Assembly (NCBI GenBank): GCA_022819585.1
Contig: JAJEGY010000023.1
Span: 1 to 64,000, forward strand
Direction: 5' to 3'
DNA length: 64,000 nt
Source: Dehalococcoidia bacterium
GTDB taxonomy: Bacteria > Chloroflexota > Dehalococcoidia > Lucifugimonadales > Lucifugimonadaceae
Under the pieces are notes generated by a model. It was not told the DNA's origin. It worked only from the letters and a program-made list of their open reading frames with translations, and ran no database searches. Below, in pieces: positions 38,569-47,739 of the stretch (position 1 is the stretch's first letter; the number at the start of each line of letters is the position of its first letter). Position numbers and translations under genes: made by a program.

Positions 38569-38606
38569 CCTCAACCTAACCTTCTCCCAGAGGGAGAGGG
38601 GGAATA
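38569..38606. repeat. CCCTCTCCC-type dispersed hairpin repeat
   Basis: CCCTCAACCTAACCTTCTCC then CAGAGGGAGAGGGGG in the atpG-atpD gap; same family as the copy at 32331. The CTTCTCCC/GGGAGAGG arms form a hairpin of about 8 bp. Confidence 0.6.
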
Positions 38607-38657
38607 TCGAAACGAAGAAACGAACCGATCAGAACGACAACGAAAATAGGAGCCTGA

Positions 38658-40079
<1,422 letters not shown>

Positions 40080-40133
40080 GGATTGCAGTCACGGTTATCG
40101 GATAGCGAGAAGATAAGGAACTAGAGAGCGGTC

Positions 40134-40553
40134 ATGGCTCGGATGAATCTCAGCATAGTTACTGCCGAACGGGAGACCTTTTCGGGCGGTGTTGACTACG
40201 TGACTGCTCCTGGTGCTGATGGTGAGTTGACGGTCTTGCCTTCTCACGCGGCGTTGATGACGACGCTGGTACCGGGTGAGATGCGGTTTGGCGCCGATGG
40301 TGATGAGGAGCAGGCGATTGTGGTGACTGGTGGGTTCATGGAGGTGCTTGCTGACAACATCACGGTTTTGGCTGATGCTGCTGAGCGTGAGGATGAGATT
40401 GATGAGGAGAGGGCGGAGATTGCGGTGAGGCGTGCGCAGGAGCGGATCGATCAGCATGGTGATGATCTGGATATGGAACGTGCGCTTGCTTCGTTGAGGC
40501 GTGCGCAGATCAGGTTGCGGTTCTCGCGTCGGGGGCGTCGGAGCGAGAGGTAG
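40134..40553 (+). CDS. atpC: ATP synthase F1 subunit epsilon
   Basis: A 139-residue rotor subunit. The N-terminal beta sandwich (LSIVTAERETFSGGVDYVTAPGADGELTVLPSHAALMTTL) and the C-terminal helical hairpin with the acidic DEERAEIAVRRAQERI are typical. This subunit couples rotation and often inhibits reverse ATP hydrolysis. It is the last gene of the atp cluster. Confidence 0.93.
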   Translation: MARMNLSIVTAERETFSGGVDYVTAPGADGELTVLPSHAALMTTLVPGEMRFGADGDEEQAIVVTGGFMEVLADNITVLADAAEREDEIDEERAEIAVRRAQERIDQHGDDLDMERALASLRRAQIRLRFSRRGRRSER

Positions 40554-40700
40554 TCGGATCGGCGGGTGGAACTCGCGGTTCGGTAGGTCGTTGGCCATCT
40601 TCGGGTTTGTTTCGCCTTGGCGCGGGTCGGGGATTAGGATTAAGCCGTGGCGTTCGCTTTGGATGCCATGTGACTTGAACGAGGAGACGGTTTTCCGACG

Positions 40701-41870
40701 ATGAAGATTACGGACGTTGACGTTTTCAGGATGAGCACTCCGGTGCATAAGGCGGCGGGGACGAATTGGATGTTTGTGCGGATCACGACGGATACGGGTG
40801 ATTATGGATGGGGAGAGGCGAGCACGCAGTATAAGGATGCGGGCGTTGCGGCTGAGATCGGGGAGTTTGCGAAGTTTTTGGAGGGGAAGGATCCGTTTCA
40901 GATCGAGCATATCTGGACATCGTTGTATCGGCGTGTGACTTGGACCGGGGGCGCGGTGTCGATGAGCGCGATCAGCGGGATCGATCTGGCGTTGAATGAT
41001 TTGAAGGCGAAGGCGTTGGGGATCCCTGTGTATGAGTTGCTGGGTGGGAAGGTCAGAGATGACATTCGAGCGTATGCGAATGGGTGGTTCGATCCGACGG
41101 AGGATGATGCGTTACCTGTGCGCGAGTTGACTCCTGATGATTTTGCGCGCCGGACGGCGGAGTTGGTGGATGAGGGTTGGCGGGCGATGAAGTTTTATCC
41201 GTTTGCAGGGCCGCAGGTGATTGATCCGGAGCGGATGGAGCGTGGCGTGGAGCTGGTGAAGGCGGTGCGGGAGTCGGTTGGAGGGTCGGTCGAGGTGGCG
41301 GTTGACGTTCGGGGACGATTGGATATCTGGAGCGCGCGTCGGGCGGCGCAAATGATCGAGAAGTACAACGTGGCTTGGTTGGAGGAGCCGATACTCTGGG
41401 ACAATGTCGATGCTTTGGCGGCTTTGGCGCGGGACATCAACATCCCAATTTCTACGGGCGAGCAGATGTATAACCGATGGGATTTCAGGCCGTTGCTCGA
41501 ATCTCATGCGGCGAGTGTGATTCAGCCGGATATCTGTCATGCCGGCGGGATCACGGAGTTGAGGAAGATCGCGTCTGCGGCGGAGACGCATTATGTTTCG
41601 GTGGCTCCTCATAACTCGAATGGTCCGATTTCGACGGTGGCGAGTCTGCATCTGGACCTGACGATGCCGAACGCGTTCATGCAGGAGATCTTCGTAAGTT
41701 TCCTCAAGGCGTATGAGGCGGTTTTGACGGTGATGATTCCGATCTCGGATGGTCGGGCGACGGTGCCGGATGGGCCTGGATGGGGGACGGAGATAGATGT
41801 CGATGCGTTGGAAGCGTTTCCGCCGGGTGATTACGTGACGGTGGAGAGTGAGCCGTACATGGCGTTTTGA
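40701..41870 (+). CDS. Enolase-superfamily (mandelate racemase/muconate lactonizing type) enzyme, copy 2
   Basis: A 389-residue paralog of the gene at 29.8 kb. Capping domain 1-130; barrel with AMKFYPFAGPQ, metal ligands in VAVDVRGRLDIW, WLEEPILWDN and ISTGEQMY, and the acid/base His in APHNSNGPIS. The two copies share layout but differ at every active-site motif (DVRGR against EVHRR; HNSNG against HGWNS), implying different substrates. Probably a sugar-acid dehydratase. It follows atpC by 147 bp. Confidence 0.87.
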   Translation: MKITDVDVFRMSTPVHKAAGTNWMFVRITTDTGDYGWGEASTQYKDAGVAAEIGEFAKFLEGKDPFQIEHIWTSLYRRVTWTGGAVSMSAISGIDLALNDLKAKALGIPVYELLGGKVRDDIRAYANGWFDPTEDDALPVRELTPDDFARRTAELVDEGWRAMKFYPFAGPQVIDPERMERGVELVKAVRESVGGSVEVAVDVRGRLDIWSARRAAQMIEKYNVAWLEEPILWDNVDALAALARDINIPISTGEQMYNRWDFRPLLESHAASVIQPDICHAGGITELRKIASAAETHYVSVAPHNSNGPISTVASLHLDLTMPNAFMQEIFVSFLKAYEAVLTVMIPISDGRATVPDGPGWGTEIDVDALEAFPPGDYVTVESEPYMAF

Positions 41871-41927
41871 GACGTCATGTCATCGCTTTGATGCGACGAA
41901 AATCGTAATATTCGGACCGAAAAAGGG

Positions 41928-42227
41928 ATGCATATCGCCGCTGCGAAGGCTAGATTGCACATTCACGCCTCTTCGTCGCTGAAAGATAAACGGCGTGTGA
42001 TTCACTCTGTGGTGTCGCAGTTGAGGAACCGGTTGTCGGTGTCTGCGGCGGAGGTGGATGCTAACGATAGTTGGCAAACGGCGACTATTGGGATTTCGGT
42101 TGTCAGCGATGATTTCCAGACCGCGGAGAGGTTGTTGGAGCGTGCTTTGGAGTTTGTTGAACGGGCGGCGCCGGAGGCGGAGGTGGTGGATGTGGAGTCT
42201 GATGTTTGGTCTTATGATGCGGGGTGA
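41928..42227 (+). CDS. DUF503 family protein
   Basis: A 99-residue protein of the DUF503/YlxP family, recognised by KARLHIHASSSLKDKRRVIHSVVSQLRNRLSVSAAEVD and the final VVDVESDVWSYD. Relatives usually sit next to translation or ribosome-maturation genes such as rbfA, but here the neighbour is an enolase-superfamily gene. Biochemical role is not established. Confidence 0.88.
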   Translation: MHIAAAKARLHIHASSSLKDKRRVIHSVVSQLRNRLSVSAAEVDANDSWQTATIGISVVSDDFQTAERLLERALEFVERAAPEAEVVDVESDVWSYDAG

Positions 42228-42277
42228 GTGGTTTAGTTTGGGTCTGTGATTGTTTGACGTGCCCTTGCCCCTTTCCT

Positions 42278-42328
42278 TCCGCCCCGGTCACCCTCACCCT
42301 GACCCTCTCCCGCTCAGCGGGAGAGGGG
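42278..42328. repeat. CCCTCTCCC-type dispersed hairpin repeat (best copy)
   Basis: CGCCCCGGTCACCCTCACCC then TGACCCTCTCCC-GCTCAGC-GGGAGAGGGGA: an 8-bp stem (CCTCTCCC/GGGAGAGG). The CCGCCCCGGTCACC flank is shared with the copy at 51556-51603, showing the unit is longer than the hairpin. Confidence 0.65.
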
Positions 42329-42399
42329 AATTCTACGCTTCCCGGTATTGCTTCCACCTCAAGGGTCAAGGTGAGCGCAAATCGAGAGAACAAAAGAAA

Positions 42400-42432
42400 A
42401 CGGCTCGGTAACTAACAGCTACCGAGCCGTTG
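42400..42432 (-). terminator. Terminator of zinc-ribbon gene 1
   Basis: A near-perfect 12-bp stem, ACGGCTCGGTA with TACCGAGCCGT around ACTAACAGC. On the minus strand it runs into TTTTCTTTTG, so it terminates the minus-strand gene ending at 42474. Confidence 0.85.
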
Positions 42433-42473
42433 TGCTATGCGCTGAGCTCCGGGTTGCTCAGCGTTTCGCTGTC

Positions 42474-42662
42474 TTATGCCGCCTTTGCCACGGCGACGGT
42501 GCGTTCCTGCTGGATGTCAGCGAGGATCTGTCGGGCCTGCGCCGGGCTGATGATGCGTGTGCACTGGATGCACTTGAGCGTGACGCCGTCCAGTCCGCGG
42601 CCGAACTGGACGTCACCCTGGCAGGAGGGGCATCGGCGGGGGAATATCGCTGTTTGTTTCAT
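42474..42662 (-). CDS. Zinc-ribbon mini-protein 1
   Basis: A 62-residue protein with RRCPSCQGDVQFGRGLDGVTLKCIQCTRIIS: two CxxC knuckles 18 residues apart, forming a probable single zinc ribbon, followed by a helical tail. GGAGA precedes the ATG. It is a paralog of the gene 140 bp upstream and has its own terminator. Function unknown; DNA, RNA or protein binding are all possible. Confidence 0.75.
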   Translation of the reverse strand: MKQTAIFPRRCPSCQGDVQFGRGLDGVTLKCIQCTRIISPAQARQILADIQQERTVAVAKAA

Positions 42663-42721
42663 GTCGCTGGTCTCCGTAGTGTTTGGTTGCTACTGGATTT
42701 GTAGGGGCTTGGGTGTTAACC

Positions 42722-42753
42722 AAAAAGCCCCGATTCTGGGACCGGGGCTTTTA
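42722..42753 (-). terminator. Terminator of zinc-ribbon gene 2
   Basis: AAAAGCCCCGATT with a GACCGGGGCTTTT arm; on the minus strand the stem is followed by TTTTTGG. It separates the two zinc-ribbon genes. Confidence 0.8.
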
Positions 42754-42801
42754 GTTGGGAGTTGTCTTCTTGGTTCTCTCCGTTCTCTATCGCCCCGGTC
42801 G

Positions 42802-42966
42802 TCAGGCTGCTGGCTGCTCGATCTTTTGTGAAAGCAGTTCGCGTGCCTGATGACGATCGATGTTCCTGGTGCACTGCAGACACTTTAGGGTTGGTCCCTC
42901 GAGTCTGATTGCGAACAGGATGTCGCCTCGGCAATGCGGGCAACGTTTTTCGTAGATGTACGTCAT
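42802..42966 (-). CDS. Zinc-ribbon mini-protein 2
   Basis: A 54-residue protein, MTYIYEKRCPHCRGDILFAI... with LKCLQCTRNIDRHQARELL. The shared pattern with its neighbour is CPxCxGD-(13)-LKCxQCTR-x-I then xxxQAR. The ATG at 42966 is chosen because homology with the neighbour begins there. A consensus-like promoter lies about 130 bp upstream on the minus strand, leaving a longish 5' leader. Confidence 0.72.
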   Translation of the reverse strand: MTYIYEKRCPHCRGDILFAIRLEGPTLKCLQCTRNIDRHQARELLSQKIEQPAA

Positions 42967-43096
42967 GGTGCTTGCGGATGGTCTCTCTTTTCGTGTCCTC
43001 AGTTGGTGCAAGGCTGTGTTTTCCGTTTGTCTCGGTTGCTCTTTTAGTCATGCTCGCGGGTGTCCCGCGCGGTTGATTTCGCCGAATGAAAACTTT

Positions 43097-43124
43097 TTAT
43101 ATCATCCTGATCGGGTTTGTCAAG
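43097..43124 (-). promoter_or_regulatory. Strong sigma-70-type promoter (minus strand)
   Basis: On the minus strand TTGACA (43124-43119) is followed by a 16-bp spacer and TATAAA (43102-43097). It should drive the zinc-ribbon genes and lies back to back with the hspR promoter. Confidence 0.65.
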
Positions 43125-43186
43125 GGATTTTCGGAGGATTTCGTAATTTTCTTTCTAATTGGTCTTGTCGTGGTTGCGTTCATGAT

Positions 43187-43261
43187 GGAATTCGTAATTC
43201 CTAGGGGTTCTTGACACAAGACGTATCAGATATATTACCATGAGTTACAATACTAATCAAG
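43187..43261 (+). promoter_or_regulatory. hspR operon promoter with candidate operators
   Basis: A perfect TTGACA (43211-43216) has a candidate -10 TATTAC at 43233-43238. Around it lie a perfect GGAATT-CGT-AATTCC repeat (43187-43201), TCTTG-ACA-CAAGA over the -35 (43209-43221), and CATGAGT-N9-AATCAAG (43239-43261). The last resembles the HspR-binding HAIR element (CTTGAGT-N7-ACTCAAG) at 6 of 7 positions per half-site but with a spacer 2 bp longer. Autorepression by HspR is the natural hypothesis. Confidence 0.45.
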
Positions 43262-43271
43262 TGAGAGAGGG

Positions 43272-43844
43272 ATGCTGAAGATCTGCTTCCCTCCAATTCA
43301 CCCCCTTGGAGTTAGTGTGACACAGAGATACGAACAGTACCAGAGCACGGATGCAGGGTCGTCGATCCCTAATGCCGATGATTTTGTTCGTCTCGTGAAC
43401 AAGATTGCGGCAGATCGAGCGCGACGCGAGATGGCCCGTCGTGTGGAAGAAGAGGAGATCAATCGTAGTCGTCGACGGGTGAGGGTGCGGATCGCGGGGC
43501 GTGGCGACGCGTTGTACATAATCAGCATCGCGGCGAAGTTGGCGGAGATGCATCCACAGACGTTGCGGAAGTATGACCGAGAAGGTCTTGTGAGTCCGTC
43601 GCGAACACAGGGCAGTCGGCGGCTTTATTCGGAGGAAGACCTAGAGAGATTGCAGATTGTGCGGCGGTTGGCTGAGGATTTGGGGTTGAATCTGAACGGA
43701 GTTGGGCTTGTGCTGGAGTTGGTCCAGCACATGAGGGGAATGCTTGAGGTTCTTGAGCAGAGCGATGACGTCAAGGAGTCGGCGTCTGCGAAGGCTGTTG
43801 CGGATGAGATCAAGGTGATTCTCAACTATCTAGGGGTGGAATGA
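43272..43844 (+). CDS. hspR: HspR-type MerR-family heat-shock repressor
   Basis: Residues about 81-150 match HspR closely: YIISIAAKLAEMHPQTLRKYDREGLVSPSRTQGSRRLYSEEDLERLQIVRRLAEDLGLNLNGVGLVLEL, a winged-helix MerR domain. HspR represses dnaK operons with DnaK as co-repressor in characterised bacteria. Here an extra N-terminus of about 80 residues, charged and Arg-rich, precedes the domain. The ATG follows GAGAGAGG; a GTG at 43317 is an alternative. Its stop overlaps the grpE start (ATGA). Confidence 0.85.
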   Translation: MLKICFPPIHPLGVSVTQRYEQYQSTDAGSSIPNADDFVRLVNKIAADRARREMARRVEEEEINRSRRRVRVRIAGRGDALYIISIAAKLAEMHPQTLRKYDREGLVSPSRTQGSRRLYSEEDLERLQIVRRLAEDLGLNLNGVGLVLELVQHMRGMLEVLEQSDDVKESASAKAVADEIKVILNYLGVE

Positions 43845-44506
43845 TGAGGTTGGTTGGGCCGGGAATTCCCTACGGTTGGGGACCTCGACGACGTGCTTCG
43901 GCACGTGCATTGATGCGTAACGCGCGTTCTGTCAAGAACCAGCGTCGTCTTGAAGCGGAATGTGACGAGTTAAAGTGTCAATTGGCAGAGTCGCGTGCGA
44001 ATCTGGAGCAAAACGAAGCTGAAAGTTACGAATATCGTAAAAAAATCGACGAATATGAATCGCAACTTAGCAGGTTGCAATCGGAGCTTCGGCGGTCTCA
44101 CAGCGATGCGCAACGCAACCGGATGTCAGCGGCGGAGAAGGAAGAACAAGCGGCGGAGAGGGCGAGGATCGAAGTAGCGAACCGGGTTATGTCGGTAGCG
44201 GATGATTTCGCGAATGCTTTGGAGGTGGCCGAAGGGCAGGGGATGGATCCGAAATGGTTCGATGGGTTCAAGGCGATGGCTGAAAAGGTTGAAAGCTGTC
44301 TCGTATCGGTCGGATACCGACGATTCGAGTCGCTGGGCGAGGATATGGACCCGTCTCGACATGAGGCGCTGGCAACGATGCCGACGTCGGAGGATCAAGA
44401 CGGGAAGGTGATACAGGTCGTTGAGGCTGGATACGAGGATCTGAAAACTTCAAAAGTGGTGCGCGTCGCCAAGGTGTTGGTCGGAAGATCAAGCGGCGGC
44501 GAGTAA
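43841..44506 (+). CDS. grpE: GrpE nucleotide-exchange factor
   Basis: A 221-residue DnaK co-chaperone. A basic N-terminus leads into a long coiled coil (about 30-110) and the GrpE head: VADDFANALEVAEGQGMDPKWFDGFKAMAEKVESCLVSVGYRRFESLGEDMDPSRHEALATMP ... GKVIQVVEAGYEDLKTSKVVRVAKVLV. The start overlaps the hspR stop by 4 bp, implying translational coupling. dnaK follows 70 bp later. No dnaJ is in the window. Confidence 0.9.
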   Translation: MMRLVGPGIPYGWGPRRRASARALMRNARSVKNQRRLEAECDELKCQLAESRANLEQNEAESYEYRKKIDEYESQLSRLQSELRRSHSDAQRNRMSAAEKEEQAAERARIEVANRVMSVADDFANALEVAEGQGMDPKWFDGFKAMAEKVESCLVSVGYRRFESLGEDMDPSRHEALATMPTSEDQDGKVIQVVEAGYEDLKTSKVVRVAKVLVGRSSGGE

Positions 44507-44576
44507 TCCCCATAAAACGAAAAGAAGAAAAACGATTGCCAATGCGTATTGGTGAATAGAAAGGCAAAAGAGAGAA

Positions 44577-46493
44577 ATGGCAAGAGCTATCGGCATTGAC
44601 TTGGGAACGACCAACTCGGCAATGGCGTACATGAGCGCGGGCGAGCCTGAGATCATCGAGAACTCGGAAGGTCAGCGGATCACGCCGTCGGTTGTGGCGA
44701 TGAATACGAGGTCTGGCGAACGGTTGATTGGGATGCTGGCACGCCGACAGGCGGTGACCAACCCTGAGAACACCGTATATTCGGCGAAGCGGTTCATTGG
44801 TCGACGTTTCGACGATGAGTCGGTGCAGGCGGACCAGAAGCGTGTGCCGTTCAAGTTGTCGGCGTTGGATAACGGCGACGTAGGAATCACGTTTGATGGC
44901 AGCGTGCGGCCTCCGGCAGAGATTTCGTCGATGTTGCTGGCGCGGTTGAAGAAGGATGCAGAAGATCGCCTCGGCGAGTCGGTGACGCAGGCTGTGATCA
45001 CGGTGCCGGCGTATTTCAATGACGCGCAACGAGAGGCGACGCGTGTGGCGGGGACAATTGCCGGATTAGAGGTCTTGCGGATCGTGAATGAACCGACGGC
45101 TGCGGCTCTGGCTTACGGGTTGGAGAAGAAAGGGGATCGGACGATCGCGGTTTACGACCTTGGCGGCGGGACGTTTGACATCACGATCCTGCACGTCGGA
45201 GAGGGCGTGTTCGAGGTGAAGAGCACGAACGGGGATACGCATTTGGGTGGTGATGACTTCGACTTGACGCTGGTGGAGTATCTGGTGGATGAGTTCAAGA
45301 AGAAGGAGTACATGGACCCGAGCAGCGATCCTTCGGCGGCGCAACGGTTGCGCTTGGCGGCTGAGGAGGCGAAGATCGAGCTTTCGTCGGTGACGAGTGC
45401 GGAGATCAATTTGCCGTTTATCTCCGCGGACCAGAGCGGTCCGAAGCACTTGGTGGAGACGCTGACGCGGGCCAAGCTGGAGTCTTTGACGGCTGATTTG
45501 GTGGAGAAGACGGTTGCGCCTTGTGAGGCGGCGATACGAGATGCCGAGGTTACCCCGGCGGACATTGATGAGGTGATCTTGGTTGGCGGGATGACTCGGA
45601 TGCCGGCTGTAATCAATCGCGTGAAGGAGATCTTCGGCAAGGAGCCGAACCGGTCGATCAACCCGGACGAGGTAGTTGCTCTTGGCGCGGCGCTTCAGGC
45701 GGGCGTTTTGCAGGGCGATGTTTCTGACATCTTGCTGCTCGACGTTACGCCTTTGACTTGGGGCATCGAGACTCTGGGCGGTGTGAGGACGGAGTTGATT
45801 GCGAGGAATACGACGATCCCGACGTCGAAGTCGGACACGTTCACCACGGCTGCTGATGGTCAGTCTTCAGTTGAGATTCACGTTTTGCAGGGCGAGCGGC
45901 CGATGGCTGCGGACAATACATCGGTGGGCAGGTTCTCGCTCGATGGGATTGCGCCAGCGCCGCGCGGAGTGCCTCAGATCGAAGTTTCGTTCGATATCGA
46001 TGCGAACGGGATAATCACGGTCACGGCGAAGGACAAGGCGACGGAGCGTGAGCAGCACATCACGGTGACGGGCCGGTCTGGGATGTCGGATGATGAGGTG
46101 AAGGCGAAGGTCCGTGAAGCGGAGGAGAATGCCGACACCGACCAGGCGCGTCGAGAGGCTGTGGATGCTCGCAACCTTGCGGAGTCGGCGGCTTATCAGG
46201 CGGACAAGTTGATCGAGGAGCATGGCGAGCGGTTGCCGGAAGATGTGAAGTCGGACATTCAGGCGAAGGCGTCGGAGGTCCGGACGGTGATAGGAGATGC
46301 CGACGCTGATACGGATCGGATCAAGACGGCTTCGGATGCTTTACAGCAGGCGATGATGGCTGCGGGTCAGCATATCCATGCTGGTGCGGCCGCGGGTGCC
46401 GGATCTGGTCCGGATGCGCCTCCGGGTGGTTCTGGTCCTGATGCTCCGCCTCCGAGAGATGACACTGTTGAGGGGCGGTATCGGGAGGTTTAG
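44577..46493 (+). CDS. dnaK: Molecular chaperone DnaK (Hsp70)
   Basis: A 638-residue Hsp70. ATPase domain: [47 protein letters not shown] and [22 protein letters not shown]. Substrate-binding domain from [20 protein letters not shown], then a helical lid and a Gly/Pro/Asp-rich tail ending VEGRYREV, comparable to the usual EEV-type end. It is third in an operon with its likely repressor hspR and exchange factor grpE. Confidence 0.97.
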   Translation: MARAIGIDLGTTNSAMAYMSAGEPEIIENSEGQRITPSVVAMNTRSGERLIGMLARRQAVTNPENTVYSAKRFIGRRFDDESVQADQKRVPFKLSALDNGDVGITFDGSVRPPAEISSMLLARLKKDAEDRLGESVTQAVITVPAYFNDAQREATRVAGTIAGLEVLRIVNEPTAAALAYGLEKKGDRTIAVYDLGGGTFDITILHVGEGVFEVKSTNGDTHLGGDDFDLTLVEYLVDEFKKKEYMDPSSDPSAAQRLRLAAEEAKIELSSVTSAEINLPFISADQSGPKHLVETLTRAKLESLTADLVEKTVAPCEAAIRDAEVTPADIDEVILVGGMTRMPAVINRVKEIFGKEPNRSINPDEVVALGAALQAGVLQGDVSDILLLDVTPLTWGIETLGGVRTELIARNTTIPTSKSDTFTTAADGQSSVEIHVLQGERPMAADNTSVGRFSLDGIAPAPRGVPQIEVSFDIDANGIITVTAKDKATEREQHITVTGRSGMSDDEVKAKVREAEENADTDQARREAVDARNLAESAAYQADKLIEEHGERLPEDVKSDIQAKASEVRTVIGDADADTDRIKTASDALQQAMMAAGQHIHAGAAAGAGSGPDAPPGGSGPDAPPPRDDTVEGRYREV

Positions 46494-46522
46494 CGGGACA
46501 GTATTCGTCTAGGTTGATTGGT

Positions 46523-46560
46523 GGCCCTCCTCCGTGTTTCGGGGGAGGGCCGATTTCTTT
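46523..46560 (+). terminator. Terminator after dnaK
   Basis: An 11-bp stem, GGCCCTCCTCC with GGGGGAGGGCC (one wobble), followed by GATTTCTTT. It ends the hspR-grpE-dnaK operon and lies against the convergent deacetylase gene. Confidence 0.8.
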
Positions 46561-47707
46561 AGAGGCCGAATTTGGGGAAGACCTGGGTGCGTGTTGCGTC
46601 GATGGCCAGTTGATTGTGGCGGATGATGTCGTTGAGGGTGTCGGGGTCGATTCGGTAGTCGCCTTGGTCGTGGAAGGTGGTCAAGTTGGGGAGGGAGGTG
46701 TAAGTGGATGGGATCTGGTCAGGGAGGGTTTGGTTGGCCATGGTTGCTAGGTCCATAGTCCATGCTCGGGCTACGGCGGTCATGTCGTATCCGCCGCCTC
46801 CGACTGAGATCCATGGGATGTCGAGTTCATCGGCGAGTTGGGCGAATTTTTGGACGGCCAGGTTGTGGCCTTGTGTTGTGAGAGAGAGGTGGGCTAGAGG
46901 GTCGTTGCGGTGGGTGTCGATGCCGAGTTGGGTGAAGAGGAGGTCGGGTTGGTAGGCACGGGCGAGGTCGGGGATGATGGCGTCGAATGCTTGGTGCCAT
47001 AGCTGGTCGTCGGTGTAGGGTGCGAGGGGGATGTTGACGCTGTAGCCTTGGCCGTCGCCGATGCCGATCTCGTTTGGGTTGCCGGTTCCTGGGAAGAGCC
47101 ATTGGCCGGATTCGTGGATCGAGACGGTCATGGCGCGGTCGGTGTCGTAGAGGCCGGCTTGGACACCGTCGCCGTGGTGAACGTCGATGTCGACGTAGAA
47201 GGTGCGGAGGTCTTGTTCGATGAGGTGTTTGATGGCGATGACGGCGTCGTTGAAGATGCCGAAGCCGGATGCGCGGTTGTGCATTGCGTGGTGGTGCATT
47301 CCACCGGCAGGCACGAAGGCGTTTTTGACGGTGCCGTCGAGGATGAGTTCGGTTGCGAGCATTGCGCCGCCGGCGGCTAGCGCGGCGTGGCGATACATTC
47401 CGGCGCGTGGCGGGTTGTCGCCGGGGCCGAAACCGAACTGGTCCATCCCGATGACGATGGCTCCGGCGTCGATGGCTTTAACCACGACGATGTATTCGGT
47501 GTCGTGAGAGGTTGCGATTTCGGTTTCGGTTGCTAGTCGAGGAGATTTTGAGAGGATGGCATTGGAATCTACGAGGCCAGATGCTCGCATGAGTTCGTGC
47601 ATGTGGTGGAGCCGTATAGGACGCATGGGGTGCGTCGGACTGAGCACGTGTTGCGACTGCTCGTGCGAGTAGATAAGGGCGGTGGTGGGATTGTTCACGG
47701 TGTTCAT
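46559..47707 (-). CDS. Histone-deacetylase-family hydrolase (AcuC/APAH-like)
   Basis: A 382-residue arginase/deacetylase-fold protein. Active-site segments are PAGGMHHHAMHNRASGFGIFNDAVIAI (catalytic His pair), YVDIDVHHGDGVQ (Asp/His zinc ligands), QLGIDTHRNDPLAHLSLT and GGGGYDMTAVARAW. Bacterial relatives deacetylate acetyl-lysine on acetyl-CoA synthetase or acetylated polyamines; the substrate here is unknown. It faces dnaK. Confidence 0.88.
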   Translation of the reverse strand: MNTVNNPTTALIYSHEQSQHVLSPTHPMRPIRLHHMHELMRASGLVDSNAILSKSPRLATETEIATSHDTEYIVVVKAIDAGAIVIGMDQFGFGPGDNPPRAGMYRHAALAAGGAMLATELILDGTVKNAFVPAGGMHHHAMHNRASGFGIFNDAVIAIKHLIEQDLRTFYVDIDVHHGDGVQAGLYDTDRAMTVSIHESGQWLFPGTGNPNEIGIGDGQGYSVNIPLAPYTDDQLWHQAFDAIIPDLARAYQPDLLFTQLGIDTHRNDPLAHLSLTTQGHNLAVQKFAQLADELDIPWISVGGGGYDMTAVARAWTMDLATMANQTLPDQIPSTYTSLPNLTTFHDQGDYRIDPDTLNDIIRHNQLAIDATRTQVFPKFGL

Positions 47708-47739
47708 CGTTGGTTGATGTTACCGCGAGGGTGACGGCG

